Of a DNA stretch of 64,000 nt, positions 45,666 to 55,430 are shown one piece after another. The translations under genes and the position numbers were made by a program. The notes under the pieces were generated by a model that saw only the letters and a program-made list of their open reading frames with translations, ran no database searches and had not been told where the DNA came from. Source of the DNA: Candidatus Gastranaerophilales bacterium (GTDB lineage: Bacteria; Cyanobacteriota; Vampirovibrionia; Gastranaerophilales; Gastranaerophilaceae); the NCBI GenBank assembly GCA_944325875.1, contig CALVBU010000008.1, positions 22,880-86,879 on the forward strand, written 5' to 3'. Every line of letters begins with the position of its first letter. Position 1 is the stretch's first letter.

Positions 45666-46988
45666 ATGAAATTACATATGCAAATCCTAATAGCATTGGG
45701 TCTTGGTATTAAAAGAAATTGGCATATATTTTTCGGGATTATTGCCGGTATATTGCTTGGTATATTCCTCCATGCACATTCATTTCCTCTGGTTCAAACG
45801 ATATTAACATTTATCGGTCAAGTATTTATAAGATTAATACAAATGGTTGTAATTCCGCTTGTTGTATCTGCAATTGTTATCGGTATTACAAGCGTGGGTG
45901 ATAATAAACAACTCGGCAAATTTGGTTCAAAGATGATTTTGTACTATGGAATCATTACTCTTGCCGCTGTTGTTATTGGTGCGATACTTGCTTTGGTATT
46001 TAAACCAGGGCTTGGTGCTGCACATTATATTGCTGAAAATTCCGCTATTGAAGTACAAAATTCTGTAGCAACAGCAATGGCTCAACAACAAGGAAATATT
46101 TTGAATATATTCTTAGGCTTTATTCCTAGCAATCCTTTGAATGCTCTTGCAAATGGCAATATGGTTGCAATAATTGTATTTGTTGTAATTTTCGCTATTG
46201 CTCTTGCTAAGGTTGGAGAAGTTAACAGACCGATTGTATCTTTCTTTGAATCTGTATTTGCAGCGACAATGAAAATTACAGATTGGATTATGTTCTTGGC
46301 TGCTCCTGGTGTATTTGCATTGACTGCTTCTGCAGTATCAAGCTTTGGTGTAGATATATTTATGAGTATTTCAAAATATTTAGGAGTTTTGGCTGTAGGA
46401 TTTTTACTCCAATTATTTGTTGTATATCCGCTATTTTTGAGATTTTTCTCAAAAGTAAATATTGGAATTTTATATTCAGCTATCGCTGAAGCTATGATGG
46501 TTGCTTTTGGTACTGCTAGTTCTTCAGCAACTTTACCTTTGACTATTGCTTGTTGCGAAAAAAGAGGTATTTCTCATAAAATTTCAAGTTTTGTATTACC
46601 TTTAGGTGCAACATTGAATATGGATGGTACTGCATTATTGCAAACAGTCGCTGTTATATTCTTAGCTCAGGCTTATGGTGTTGCTCTAACTCCGTTCTTG
46701 GTTATTCAAATTGCTTTGTTAGCAATTATTGCTTCTTCTACTTGTGCAGGTATCCCTGGTGCAGGTTTGATTACTATTGCATTAATTCTTAACGGTATGG
46801 GATTAAGTCCTGAACAGTTAGTTGCCGGTTTTGCATTCTTGTTCACAATCGAAAGAGTTACTGATATGATGAGAACTCTTGTGAATGTTACATCAGATGC
46901 GGTTGTTGTGGCTGCAATTGCTGATAATGAGAATGAAATTAATTACGATTTGTTGAATAATCCAAAGGCTTATGAAGATATTGCATAA
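45666..46988 (+). CDS. Dicarboxylate/amino acid:cation symporter (DAACS)
   Basis: A 440-residue polytopic membrane protein of the GltP/DctA/GltPh family: eight helices with the re-entrant serine-rich hairpin (AFGTASSSATLPLT), the NMDGTALLQ motif in helix 7 and GIPGAGLI in hairpin 2. It takes up glutamate, aspartate or C4-dicarboxylates with sodium or protons. The frame extends 29 codons upstream, but the ATG at 45666 fits the family N-terminus and has AAGAGG before it. It overlaps queF by 17 nt. Confidence 0.92.
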   Translation: MKLHMQILIALGLGIKRNWHIFFGIIAGILLGIFLHAHSFPLVQTILTFIGQVFIRLIQMVVIPLVVSAIVIGITSVGDNKQLGKFGSKMILYYGIITLAAVVIGAILALVFKPGLGAAHYIAENSAIEVQNSVATAMAQQQGNILNIFLGFIPSNPLNALANGNMVAIIVFVVIFAIALAKVGEVNRPIVSFFESVFAATMKITDWIMFLAAPGVFALTASAVSSFGVDIFMSISKYLGVLAVGFLLQLFVVYPLFLRFFSKVNIGILYSAIAEAMMVAFGTASSSATLPLTIACCEKRGISHKISSFVLPLGATLNMDGTALLQTVAVIFLAQAYGVALTPFLVIQIALLAIIASSTCAGIPGAGLITIALILNGMGLSPEQLVAGFAFLFTIERVTDMMRTLVNVTSDAVVVAAIADNENEINYDLLNNPKAYEDIA

Positions 46989-47877
46989 TAATAAAACGGA
47001 TGAAATAGCAGGGAAGTTTTTAGGTAAAAAAACTGACGGAAGTGAGTTTTATAATCCGGATTTACTCGTTGCTGTGCCTCGTTTTGAAAACAGAGAACGT
47101 TATGGGATCAAAAATGATAATCTTCCATTCTATGGTTACGATATCTGGCATGCGTATGAGTTTTCAGTAATGACAGAGAATTGTCTGCCTGTAACTAGGG
47201 TTATTAAATTACGTTATAACTGCAATAACGAGTTTTTGGTTGAGTCAAAATCTTTAAAGCTTTATTTAAATTCATTTAATATGTCAAAATTTGGAAAGTC
47301 AATTTCTGAATGTTTAGAGATTTGTAAGGATTTAATAGAAAAAGATTTGAGTGATAAGCTTAAGACAAAAGTCGAAGTTTCTTTTTTGACGGAAAATCGT
47401 ATTGAAATTTTCGAGAATTTTATTAATATTATGGAATTAGTAGACGAGGCTTCTTTAAAAATAGAAAACTTCAAAGAGGCACCTGAGTTGTTAGAGGTGG
47501 AAGAAAATTCTAACCTCAAAGAGTATTATTTAACTTTTGATTCCTTACGTTCAAATTGTAGAGTTACTCATCAGCCAGACTTTGGTGATGCTTTTATTTA
47601 TTATAAATCCCGCAGGCATATAAAAGAAAGCAGTCTTGTGAAATATTTGACGTCTTTTCGTTCCGAGTATCATTTTCACGAAGAATGTTGTGAAATGATT
47701 TTTAAACGTTTATCAGATTTGCTTGATGCCGAAGATGAATTGTTTGTATGTGCTCTTTATACAAGAAGAGGCGGAATAGATATTTGTCCTGTAAGGTGGA
47801 GTAAAAATTGTTCTATAAATCCTGCTGAATCATTGCTTGATTTAAATAAATTTGCAAGATGCGGTATTAAACAATGA
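46972..47877 (+). CDS. queF: NADPH-dependent preQ0 reductase QueF (long type)
   Basis: A 301-residue QueF like the two-domain enterobacterial form. VESKSLKLYLNSFN is the substrate-binding motif, SNCRVTHQPD holds the catalytic Cys196, and FHEECCEMIFKRL is the other conserved part. It reduces 7-cyano-7-deazaguanine to preQ1 in queuosine synthesis for tRNA. The start overlaps the symporter gene and the stop overlaps yraN by 4 nt (ATGA), so the three form a coupled operon. Confidence 0.93.
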   Translation: MKILHNNKTDEIAGKFLGKKTDGSEFYNPDLLVAVPRFENRERYGIKNDNLPFYGYDIWHAYEFSVMTENCLPVTRVIKLRYNCNNEFLVESKSLKLYLNSFNMSKFGKSISECLEICKDLIEKDLSDKLKTKVEVSFLTENRIEIFENFINIMELVDEASLKIENFKEAPELLEVEENSNLKEYYLTFDSLRSNCRVTHQPDFGDAFIYYKSRRHIKESSLVKYLTSFRSEYHFHEECCEMIFKRLSDLLDAEDELFVCALYTRRGGIDICPVRWSKNCSINPAESLLDLNKFARCGIKQ

Positions 47878-48224
47878 AAAATAAAACTTTGGGAAATGCC
47901 GGTGAAGATTTAGCTTGCAGATTTTTGCAAAAAAACGGATACGAAATTTTAGAACGTAATAAGCGTTATTCAAGGTTTTGCGAAATTGATATAATTGCAA
48001 AATTTAAATTTACAATAGTTTTTGTAGAAGTGAAAACCCGTAGCACTGATGAGTATGGGGTCCCTTTTGAAGCAATTACAAAAAGTAAATATGAAAATAT
48101 TTACAAAGGTGTTCAGCATTATCTTTCGGAAAACAAAGTAAAAGATTATAGGATTGATGTAATAGGGATTACACTAAAACCTGAACTAAAAATTAACCAT
48201 ATAAAAAATGTATCGCTGACTTAA
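47874..48224 (+). CDS. yraN: YraN/UPF0102 family endonuclease-like protein
   Basis: A 116-residue protein with the YraN core: GNAGEDLACRFLQKNGYEILERN, CEIDIIAK and VFVEVKTRS, the D-ExK layout of the PD-(D/E)xK nuclease fold. The cellular role of the family is uncertain, with links to Holliday junction processing and chromosome handling. It is translationally coupled to queF by an ATGA overlap. Confidence 0.93.
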   Translation: MKNKTLGNAGEDLACRFLQKNGYEILERNKRYSRFCEIDIIAKFKFTIVFVEVKTRSTDEYGVPFEAITKSKYENIYKGVQHYLSENKVKDYRIDVIGITLKPELKINHIKNVSLT

Positions 48225-48241
48225 GTTAAGCCAACGATACA
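48203..48241 (-). terminator. Terminator of the 48283-48657 gene, overlapping the end of yraN
   Basis: A long stem (TGTATCGcTGaCTTAA / TTAAGCCAACGATACA) is followed on the minus strand by six T. The T run and part of the stem lie inside the last codons of yraN. Confidence 0.75.
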
Positions 48242-48282
48242 AAGGTGAAAAGTAAATATATAAATAATTGAGTTTGGGAGGA

Positions 48283-48657
48283 TTATTTTTTATCGCCTTT
48301 TGTAGGAGCATTATGTTCAAGGTTGTTTTGTGGTAATTGTTTATTTAAATTTCGATGTAATTTTTTGTGCTTCCTGTGTTCTTGAAATCCAGGTCTATCA
48401 TCTCTAAATTCGCCGCGATTATGACGAATGAATTGGGGATGGTGAGGTGGACAAGGTGCTTCCATTCTTTGACAAGGTGGTGGAGGTGGACAAGGGCTTT
48501 TTACTGGAGGCTTGCCTATAATTGTTGTGTAAACCGCTAATGCCAATATACATCCAATAAAAGATGTTACACAAGGCATAACAAATCTAAGTACATCTTT
48601 TTCTTTTAATCCGAAGCATTTTCTATCTTCACTTAATCTAATTTCTTCATCAGCCAT
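48283..48657 (-). CDS. Single-TM protein with Pro/His-rich tail
   Basis: A 124-residue protein: an acidic N-terminus, one membrane helix (about residues 25-48, VMPCVTSFIGCILALAVYTTI), then a Pro/Cys-rich stretch (CPPPPPCQRMEAPCPPHHP) and a long basic Arg/His/Asn-rich tail. It could be a surface or cell-wall-interacting tail. No family recognised. RBS AGGAG. A small XRE gene lies just upstream on the same strand. Confidence 0.65.
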   Translation of the reverse strand: MADEEIRLSEDRKCFGLKEKDVLRFVMPCVTSFIGCILALAVYTTIIGKPPVKSPCPPPPPCQRMEAPCPPHHPQFIRHNRGEFRDDRPGFQEHRKHKKLHRNLNKQLPQNNLEHNAPTKGDKK

Positions 48658-48722
48658 ACATTTAAACTCCTTATCTTAATTCTTATATCTAGATAACGAA
48701 GTTTGGGAAGAAATTGTTCATT

Positions 48723-48932
48723 TTATAATTCGTATAACTTTTCAAAAGGTATATTTAGTGCCTTTAGGATTGCAATAAGTGTTGTGAATTTTATGTCGGA
48801 TAAACCGCTTTCAATTTTACTTATATGCGGTAGTGAAACTCCAACTTTTTCAGCAAGCTCAGCTTGGCTCATATTAAGGCGGTTTCTTTCAGCTCTTATG
48901 TTATTTCCGAGTTCTTGTAAAATTTTATTCAT
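48723..48932 (-). CDS. Small XRE-family HTH regulator
   Basis: A 69-residue protein that is a bare Cro/C1-type domain: IRAERNRLNMSQAELAEKVGVSLPHISKIESGLSDIKFTTLIAILKALNI. It lies upstream of the Pro/His-tail gene on the same strand, and divergent from the small gene at 49011. Its closest relative in the window is the HTH at 37381 (SRIENGLVDLKFSTLVKIANALNI). Confidence 0.87.
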   Translation of the reverse strand: MNKILQELGNNIRAERNRLNMSQAELAEKVGVSLPHISKIESGLSDIKFTTLIAILKALNIPFEKLYEL

Positions 48933-49010
48933 TCTGTAGATTAGAATAGCATGTTGACATATTATATAAAATAACGTATAGTATAAATAAATTAATCTAG
49001 AGATTAAATC

Positions 49011-49235
49011 ATGTCTAAAAATGAATTAAAAATGAAATATTTGAAAGTTTATACTGAAATTGCAGAGATATCTGGTTTGTTAGATATAGTTATGGCTGTA
49101 TTGAGGGATAACGAAAATAAGGTTCACAAAACGGATATATTGCCTGTTGCGAATATAATATTTGATAAATTTGAAAATCTTCGTCGTAATTCGGATTATT
49201 TTTTATGGGAGATGCATAATAGAAAGCTTATTTAA
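49011..49235 (+). CDS. Small hypothetical protein, 74 aa
   Basis: An unrecognised helical 74-residue protein with no signal or membrane segment. It is divergent from the XRE gene and its end overlaps the end of recF by 8 nt. A weak RBS (TAGAGATTAAATC) precedes the ATG. It may be a target or partner of the HTH protein, by position only. Confidence 0.6.
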   Translation: MSKNELKMKYLKVYTEIAEISGLLDIVMAVLRDNENKVHKTDILPVANIIFDKFENLRRNSDYFLWEMHNRKLI

Positions 49236-50331
49236 CTGCGCCGTTTTCTATTTTATATATTTTGACACCTTGCAGGAATTCATCTTCAAAAAGAATTGTA
49301 TCAACAGAGGTTATAATAGTTTGTGTTCTGTCGTTTATTGATTTTAAAAGATAATTTTGTCTTATGTCGTCAAGTTCTGCCAGTACATCATCCAGCAATA
49401 AAATTGGTTCATCTCCTGTTTTTTCTGTAATAATATCAAGTTCAGAGAGTTTTAGTGCAAGTACGATTGTTCTTTGTTGCCCTTGGGATGCAAATTTAGT
49501 TGCTTCGTTTTCATTTATATAAAAGATAATATCATCTCTATGAGGGCCGACACAGGACTGACAACGTCTTATTTCTTCAGTTTTTCTTTCTTCAAGTGAA
49601 TTTTTGAAGTTTGCAACAATATCATCAAGTTCTGTTTCATCAGTTAAAAATGAACAATCATATTTTATTTTTAACTCTTCTGTTTCGCTTATAATTCTGT
49701 GTTTTTCTTTTGCAATTTTTTCTATTTCTTTTAGGAATTTTTTTCTAAGAAAAATAATATTGCTTCCTGTGATAACTAGCTGTTCATTATATACTTCAAG
49801 CAATGTTTCATCAAAGGTTTTACCTTTTGCTAGATCCTTTAAGAAATTGTTTTTTTGGACTCTGATTTTATCATATTTTGATAATCTATCATCGTAAGCA
49901 GGATAAATTTGTGAAATCGCTCTATCTAGCCAATCTCTTCTATCAGAAGGGTTCCCTCTCAAAAGGAGCAGGTCTGTTGTTGAAAAAAGAACAGTTTTTA
50001 GTACTGATTTAAAATCTTTTGGTCTAGATTTTACCCTGTTTATTTTTAACTCTCTTGTTTTGTCTTTTGTGTAAATGTAGCCTAATTCAATTTCTGTATC
50101 AGCTTTTATAATATTAGAATTAATCTCAGTTCTTTCAGCGTCAAAGTTTATCAATTCAATATTATTAGAGGTTCTCGGACTTTTTAGTGCAGATAAAAAA
50201 TAGATACTTTCAAGGATATTTGTTTTGCCTTGAGCGTTTTTACCGATAATCAAAATTTTATCAGAATTAAGATCCAGCTCTATATTTTTGCAATTTCTGT
50301 AATCTGTAAGTTTTAAATCTAAAAGTCTCAT
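49228..50331 (-). CDS. recF: DNA replication and repair protein RecF
   Basis: A 367-residue SMC-like ATPase: LIIGKNAQGKTNILESIYFL (Walker A), QQRTIVLALKLSEL (signature) and PILLLDDVLAELDDIRQ (Walker B). RecF loads RecA at gaps with RecO and RecR. It is not next to dnaN or gyrB here. TATAAT ends 8 nt before the ATG, so the mRNA is probably leaderless. Confidence 0.97.
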   Translation of the reverse strand: MRLLDLKLTDYRNCKNIELDLNSDKILIIGKNAQGKTNILESIYFLSALKSPRTSNNIELINFDAERTEINSNIIKADTEIELGYIYTKDKTRELKINRVKSRPKDFKSVLKTVLFSTTDLLLLRGNPSDRRDWLDRAISQIYPAYDDRLSKYDKIRVQKNNFLKDLAKGKTFDETLLEVYNEQLVITGSNIIFLRKKFLKEIEKIAKEKHRIISETEELKIKYDCSFLTDETELDDIVANFKNSLEERKTEEIRRCQSCVGPHRDDIIFYINENEATKFASQGQQRTIVLALKLSELDIITEKTGDEPILLLDDVLAELDDIRQNYLLKSINDRTQTIITSVDTILFEDEFLQGVKIYKIENGAVK

Positions 50332-50432
50332 ATTGTTTATTATACTTCAAACAAATGATTATTTTCTCTTCCTCTTGCGAAAAATATTATATATAGGCTA
50401 TAATCAAAATATATTAAAATGAGAGGTCAAAT

Positions 50433-50684
50433 ATGTTGCCGATAATTACAGAAGAGATTGCTGCTGTGGCATTTTCTGAAATTTTTAAAGATATGCCGGC
50501 TTGGCGTAAGCAGATGATTCATTATTTAAAAGAGGAAAATCCAGAGATAAATACAGCAATTATTGAGGCTGCAAATAATTCTGATTTAGATCCAAAAGCT
50601 GTAGCTCTAGGTGCATATATGACATATAAACTTTTAGAAACTGCAATGAGTGAGAATGAAAAATTAATGAATTTTGCGGAATAG
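50433..50684 (+). CDS. Small hypothetical protein upstream of pilT
   Basis: An unrecognised 83-residue acidic helical protein (AWRKQMIHYLKEENPEIN; LDPKAVALGAYMTYKLL). It lies 17 nt before pilT on the same strand and is probably co-transcribed. GAGAGG precedes the ATG and TATAAT lies at about 50398. A link to pilus retraction is by position only. Confidence 0.65.
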   Translation: MLPIITEEIAAVAFSEIFKDMPAWRKQMIHYLKEENPEINTAIIEAANNSDLDPKAVALGAYMTYKLLETAMSENEKLMNFAE

Positions 50685-50701
50685 AGAAAGAGAGAACATA
50701 A

Positions 50702-51775
50702 ATGGTAGTAGATATTTCAGAACTGTTAGAAAAATTAGTAACTCAAGGCGGCAGTGACTTGCATATATCAAGTAACTTGCCTCCAGCAATTCGTGTAGAC
50801 GGTAAGTTGAAGCGTTTGGATTATCCGCCTTTGTCTGCTGAAGATGTAGAAAATCTTCTTTTCCCAATGCTTTCTAATGAACAAAGACGTCGTCTTGAAC
50901 AAGAATGGGAATTGGACTTTTCTTATGGTCTTGAAGGGTTGAGCCGTTTCAGGGTTAACTTTTACAAAGATAAAGGAAATTATGCGGCAGCTTTCCGTAC
51001 AATTACATCTCAGGTTCCGTCTTTTGAAAAACTAGGTTTACCTGATATTGTAAGAACTACTGCTGAAAAACCAAGAGGTCTGATTTTGGTAACAGGTCCT
51101 ACAGGTTCAGGTAAATCTACAACTCTGGCTGCAATGATTGACTATATTAATACAACAAAAGCTGAGCATATTTTAACAATTGAGGACCCTATCGAGTTTG
51201 TTCATACCTCAAAATCAAGTATTATTCACCAGCGTGAATTAGGAATGGATACAAGATCTTTTGCAAATGCTCTTAAATCAGCACTTCGTGAAGACCCTGA
51301 TATCATTCTGGTAGGTGAGATGCGTGACCACGAAACTATTGCTCTTGCTTTGACAGCAGCAGAAACAGGTCACTTGGTATTCGGAACCTTGCACACCTCA
51401 TCTGCTTCACAAACTATTGACCGTATTATCGACGTATTCCCAGAAGGTCAACAGCAACAAATTCGTGTTCAGCTTGCAAACTCTTTACAGGCTGTATTTT
51501 CACAAACTCTTTTGCCTAAAGTTCAGCCTGATGGAACTAAAAAAGGTCGTGTAATGGCTCAAGAAATTATGCTTGTTACTCCAGCTATTGCTAACCTTAT
51601 TCGTGAAGCAAAAGCAGCTCAAATTTATTCTACAATTCAGATGAACCAAGGAATGGGTATGCAGACTCTTGAAATGGCTCTTGCAAATCTTTATAAACAA
51701 AATCTCATTACATTGGAAGATGCTTTATCAAAGACTTCAAGACCTGATGAATTGAAACGTATGATTAACGTATAA
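50702..51775 (+). CDS. pilT: Type IV pilus retraction ATPase PilT
   Basis: A 357-residue hexameric ATPase: Walker A LVTGPTGSGKSTTLAAM, Walker B ALREDPDIILVGEMRD, the Asp box (TIEDPIEF) and His box (GHLVFGTLHTSSA). The N-terminal PAS-like part includes GGSDLHISSNLPP. The ending TRPDELKRMI and AIRVDG fit PilT rather than PilB. It disassembles pili and gives twitching or DNA uptake. It would act on fibres made by pilins like the six in this window. A terminator follows. Confidence 0.96.
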   Translation: MVVDISELLEKLVTQGGSDLHISSNLPPAIRVDGKLKRLDYPPLSAEDVENLLFPMLSNEQRRRLEQEWELDFSYGLEGLSRFRVNFYKDKGNYAAAFRTITSQVPSFEKLGLPDIVRTTAEKPRGLILVTGPTGSGKSTTLAAMIDYINTTKAEHILTIEDPIEFVHTSKSSIIHQRELGMDTRSFANALKSALREDPDIILVGEMRDHETIALALTAAETGHLVFGTLHTSSASQTIDRIIDVFPEGQQQQIRVQLANSLQAVFSQTLLPKVQPDGTKKGRVMAQEIMLVTPAIANLIREAKAAQIYSTIQMNQGMGMQTLEMALANLYKQNLITLEDALSKTSRPDELKRMINV

Positions 51776-51782
51776 GTTGAGT

Positions 51783-51809
51783 GAGGGCTTTTATAGGCCC
51801 TCCTTTTTT
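51783..51809 (+). terminator. Rho-independent terminator after pilT
   Basis: GAGGGC / GCCCTC stem with an 8-nt loop followed by a T run. Confidence 0.85.
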
Positions 51810-51930
51810 AATTGATTTATTCTTTTTATTTCGTTTTCTCATTAGATTTATACTTATTAAATTTTTATATAAATATGTTTGTGTTAATATGAAGTTAAGA
51901 GTTACACTAAAATATGAGGAAGTATAAATT

Positions 51931-53430
51931 ATGACACAACAAACAACTCACGAGTCTAATTCGGCTAAAGACCAAATAAGACAAACTCGTATACAAAAAC
52001 TCGCAGACCTTGCTGATAAAGGTGTTAATCCTTATCCGTATGTGTTTGATAAAAATGCAGATGCTGCTGATTTGCAAGAAAAATATAAAGAACTTCCTGC
52101 AGGTGAAGAAACTGAAGATGTTTATTCTGTTGCAGGTCGTGTTATGGCAATCAGAAACACTGGCATGTTTATTGATTTAATGGACGCTTCAGGCAAAATC
52201 CAAATTTTCTCTCATAAAGAAAACCTTTCTGAAGATAAAATGAAAATCTTAAAGTTGGTTGATATTGGAGATATTGTTGGATTTACTGGTACAATAAGAA
52301 GAACTCCTAGAGGAGAACTTTCTATTAAATCTACTGATTTAAAATTGTTATCAAAATCATTGTTACCATTACCTGAAAAATTCCACGGCTTAACTGACGT
52401 TGAAACTCGTTATCGTCAACGTTATGTTGATATGATTGTTAATGAAGATGTTAGAAAAACTTTCAGAACAAGAAGTTTAATTATTCAAAAAATAAGAGAA
52501 TATTTGACCAAACAAGGCTTTTTGGAAGTTGAAACTCCGATGCTTCATCCGCAAGCCGGTGGCGCTAATGCAAGACCTTTTATTACTCATCACAATACTC
52601 TTGATATGGATATGTTCTTGAGAATTGCTCCTGAGTTATATCTAAAAAGATTAATGGTTGGCGGATTAAGCGAAAAGATTTTTGAAATTAACAGAAGCTT
52701 TAGAAATGAAGGTATTGATATTCGTCATAACCCTGAATTCACAATGATGGAACTATATCAAGCTTACGTTGATTATAATGAAATGATGGTATTGACAGAA
52801 AATCTTGTATCTCATGTAGCTCAAGAAGTTCTTGGTACTATGAAAATTACCTATGGAGAAAATGAAATTGATTTGACTCCGCCTTGGGATAGAAAAACTA
52901 TGTTAGGTGCTATCAAAGAATATACTGATGTAGATTTTTCAAGTTGCTATACTTTAGATGATGCTAAATCAAAAGCTAAATCGCTTGGTATTGATCCTGA
53001 AGAATGCGATAACTGGGGACAGGTTATTGATTTAATTTTCGAGGAAAAAGTTGAACCTCATTTAATACAACCTGTTCATATTATTGATTACCCTAGAGAT
53101 ATTTCACCTTTAGCTAAAGTTCATAGAGATAATGAACGTTTAACTGAAAGATTCGAAACTCGCGTAAATGGTTGGGAAATCGCTAATGCATTTTCTGAAT
53201 TAACTGATCCAATTGACCAAAGAATGCGTTTTGAGGCTCAAATGCAAGCTAAGGTTAACGGTGATGAGGAAGCAATGCCTATTGATGAAGATTATATTTG
53301 TGCTCTTGAACATGGTGCACCTCCAATGGGTGGTTTAGGTGTAGGTATTGATAGATTGGTTATGCTATTAACCAATTCTCCATCAATTAGAGATGTTATA
53401 GCATTCCCTACATTGAAAAAAAGAAATTAG
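51931..53430 (+). CDS. lysS: Lysine--tRNA ligase (class II)
   Basis: A 499-residue class II synthetase: an N-terminal OB fold (VAGRVMAIRNTGMFIDLMDASGKIQIF), motif 2 FEINRSFRNEGIDIRHNPEFTMMELY and motif 3 GLGVGIDRLVMLLTNSPSIRDVIAFP. It charges tRNA-Lys. RBS GAGGAAG precedes the ATG. A terminator follows. Confidence 0.97.
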   Translation: MTQQTTHESNSAKDQIRQTRIQKLADLADKGVNPYPYVFDKNADAADLQEKYKELPAGEETEDVYSVAGRVMAIRNTGMFIDLMDASGKIQIFSHKENLSEDKMKILKLVDIGDIVGFTGTIRRTPRGELSIKSTDLKLLSKSLLPLPEKFHGLTDVETRYRQRYVDMIVNEDVRKTFRTRSLIIQKIREYLTKQGFLEVETPMLHPQAGGANARPFITHHNTLDMDMFLRIAPELYLKRLMVGGLSEKIFEINRSFRNEGIDIRHNPEFTMMELYQAYVDYNEMMVLTENLVSHVAQEVLGTMKITYGENEIDLTPPWDRKTMLGAIKEYTDVDFSSCYTLDDAKSKAKSLGIDPEECDNWGQVIDLIFEEKVEPHLIQPVHIIDYPRDISPLAKVHRDNERLTERFETRVNGWEIANAFSELTDPIDQRMRFEAQMQAKVNGDEEAMPIDEDYICALEHGAPPMGGLGVGIDRLVMLLTNSPSIRDVIAFPTLKKRN

Positions 53431-53445
53431 AATCAATTTCAAAAT

Positions 53446-53479
53446 AAAAAATACCGGTTGTTAAAGCCGGTATTTTTTT
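53446..53479. terminator. Bidirectional terminator between lysS and a prepilin gene
   Basis: A 12-bp stem (AAAAAATACCGG / CCGGTATTTTTT) with a 9-nt loop between convergent genes. Confidence 0.93.
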
Positions 53480-53485
53480 ATTTCC

Positions 53486-54145
53486 TTAATATGTAATTCG
53501 CCATCCATCTTGGATGATTTTTGCGGTACACTGGTATCCTGTAGTGTTAGTTTTGCAATTGTTTGTATTATTCATTCCTGCAGGAACCATTCCTCTTTCA
53601 GTTACTACAAAACAGAAAATATCTCGACCAATTGTGTTTGGATTTTTTTCCGAGTTTACATCTACAAAAAACACCGCAGCATCATAATCAACATTTATTC
53701 CAAAATCGGATCTTATAGAATTTGCAGGATAAATATCAATTAAAACACTAACTCCGTCAGTAAATGTAAATGCGTATTGATACCAACTCGTATTATGTTC
53801 ACTCCAATATATGGTTTTACTCAAATATCGAGTAGGATACCCCCAACAACCAGGACTGTTAGGGCATTCTCTCATCATTTTAAAGTATGGTTTGTAATAT
53901 GAATAAACTTTGTTAATTGATTCTGTGGAATTATCAACCATTCCCCAATATATAGGGTTTTCATGTTCAGAAATTGCCATATTGGTTGCTTGTTGGAGTG
54001 TTGAATAAGTCTTTTGTAATGCTGCCATATTGGCTTTAGCATCAACTCCTTGTTTGATATCAGGTAAAGTCAGCGAAGCTACCACACCAATTATACCAAG
54101 TGTGATTAAGACCTCTGCAAGCGTAAAAGCTTTTTTAATGAACAA
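53486..54145 (-). CDS. Type IV prepilin-like protein
   Basis: A protein of about 219 residues: leader MFIKKA then FTLAEVLITLGIIGVVASLTLP. The mature domain has PNSPGCWGYPTRYLSK, NIGRDIFCFVVTERG-like text (NTIGRDIFCFVV) and ends CTAKIIQDGWRITY. I place the start at a TTG (54145) because GGAGG lies 5 nt before it; the longer frame from ATG 54160 would contain the RBS. Unlike its paralogs it has neither a G-tract leader nor an adjacent HTH gene. Confidence 0.82.
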   Translation of the reverse strand: MFIKKAFTLAEVLITLGIIGVVASLTLPDIKQGVDAKANMAALQKTYSTLQQATNMAISEHENPIYWGMVDNSTESINKVYSYYKPYFKMMRECPNSPGCWGYPTRYLSKTIYWSEHNTSWYQYAFTFTDGVSVLIDIYPANSIRSDFGINVDYDAAVFFVDVNSEKNPNTIGRDIFCFVVTERGMVPAGMNNTNNCKTNTTGYQCTAKIIQDGWRITY

Positions 54146-54290
54146 TAATTCCTCCAACAATATTCTTTTTGTTATTAATTATAACACATTTTCTACTATT
54201 TGTGTATATATTAAATTTATTCCCAAATTCTAAAAAAAACATCATTTTAATAATGTAGACATTAACATATTTTTATCATACATTGGTACT

Positions 54291-55430
54291 ATGTTTGAAA
54301 AATATCAATATGTATTGGAAAATTTAAGAGAAGCTTCTCATTTAAGAAGAATAAGTAATTTTGATTCTAAGGATGAAAAATATATTTATATAAATAATCG
54401 AAAGCTTTTAAATTTATCTTCAAATAACTATTTAGCATTGGCTGATAATAAAAATATAACACAGAAATTTTTAGAAGAAATTGGTGAGCAATATTCTTTT
54501 GGGAGTGCTTCAGCACGTTTGCTTACGGGTACATTACCCGTTTATTCTGAATTAGAAGGTTTAATCACTAGTTTATATAAAAGTGGTGGAACGTTGCTTT
54601 TTAACAGCGGTTATCATGCAAATGTAGGGATTAATAGTTCTCTTGCTTCAAAAGGGGATGTGATTTTTTCTGATAAATTAAATCATGCAAGTATTATTGA
54701 TGGTATGCGCTTATCAGAAGGAAAGTTTTTCAGATATCCTCATAACAATATGGATGCTTTGGAAAAGTTATTAATTCGAGAGCGTAAAAATTATAAAGAT
54801 GCAATTATTGTATCAGAGAGCGTTTTTTCAATGGATGGTGATATTGCTGATTTGAAAAAACTCGTAGAGTTAAAAAATAAATATAACTGTATTCTAGTTC
54901 TTGATGAAGCTCATGCTTTTGGAGTTTTTGGGAAAAATGGTCTTGGTGTGAGTGAAGATATGGATATTTTGAACGAAGTCGATCTTCTGGTAGGGACTTT
55001 TGGAAAAGCAATTGGATCAATGGGTGCTTTTGTTACAGGAAAAAAAGTTTTAATTGAATATTTAGTAAATAAAGCTAGATCCTTTATTTTTTCAACAGCT
55101 CTACCTCCAATTAATATTGCATTTTCAAAATGGATTATAGAAAATGAACTGCCAAAAACTTACCAAAGACGTATAAAAATGCTTGAACTTGGAAGGAAAT
55201 TAGGTAGTGAAAGTCAAATAATTCCTGTAATAGTTGGACCTAATGATAAGACTGTTGAATTATGTGAAATTTTATACCAAAACGGATATTTTACACTCCC
55301 AATTCGTCCGCCTACCGTTCCGGAAGGAACTTCTCGTTTGAGATTATCACTTACTACAGATATAAATGAAAAGGATATGGAAAAGTTATGCAGTATAATT
55401 GGCTCAATAAATCAAACAATAAAAAATTAA
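54291..55430 (+). CDS. bioF: 8-amino-7-oxononanoate synthase
   Basis: A 379-residue PLP enzyme of the alpha-oxoamine synthase family: NNYLALADN, SARLLTGTLPVYSELE, VLDEAHAFGVFGKNGLG and the PLP lysine in LLVGTFGKAIGSMGAF. It joins pimeloyl-ACP and alanine in biotin synthesis. The next two genes (bioG, bioC) overlap it in series. No Shine-Dalgarno is evident, and a weak -10 (TACATT) ends 7 nt before the ATG, so the mRNA may be leaderless. Confidence 0.92.
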   Translation: MFEKYQYVLENLREASHLRRISNFDSKDEKYIYINNRKLLNLSSNNYLALADNKNITQKFLEEIGEQYSFGSASARLLTGTLPVYSELEGLITSLYKSGGTLLFNSGYHANVGINSSLASKGDVIFSDKLNHASIIDGMRLSEGKFFRYPHNNMDALEKLLIRERKNYKDAIIVSESVFSMDGDIADLKKLVELKNKYNCILVLDEAHAFGVFGKNGLGVSEDMDILNEVDLLVGTFGKAIGSMGAFVTGKKVLIEYLVNKARSFIFSTALPPINIAFSKWIIENELPKTYQRRIKMLELGRKLGSESQIIPVIVGPNDKTVELCEILYQNGYFTLPIRPPTVPEGTSRLRLSLTTDINEKDMEKLCSIIGSINQTIKN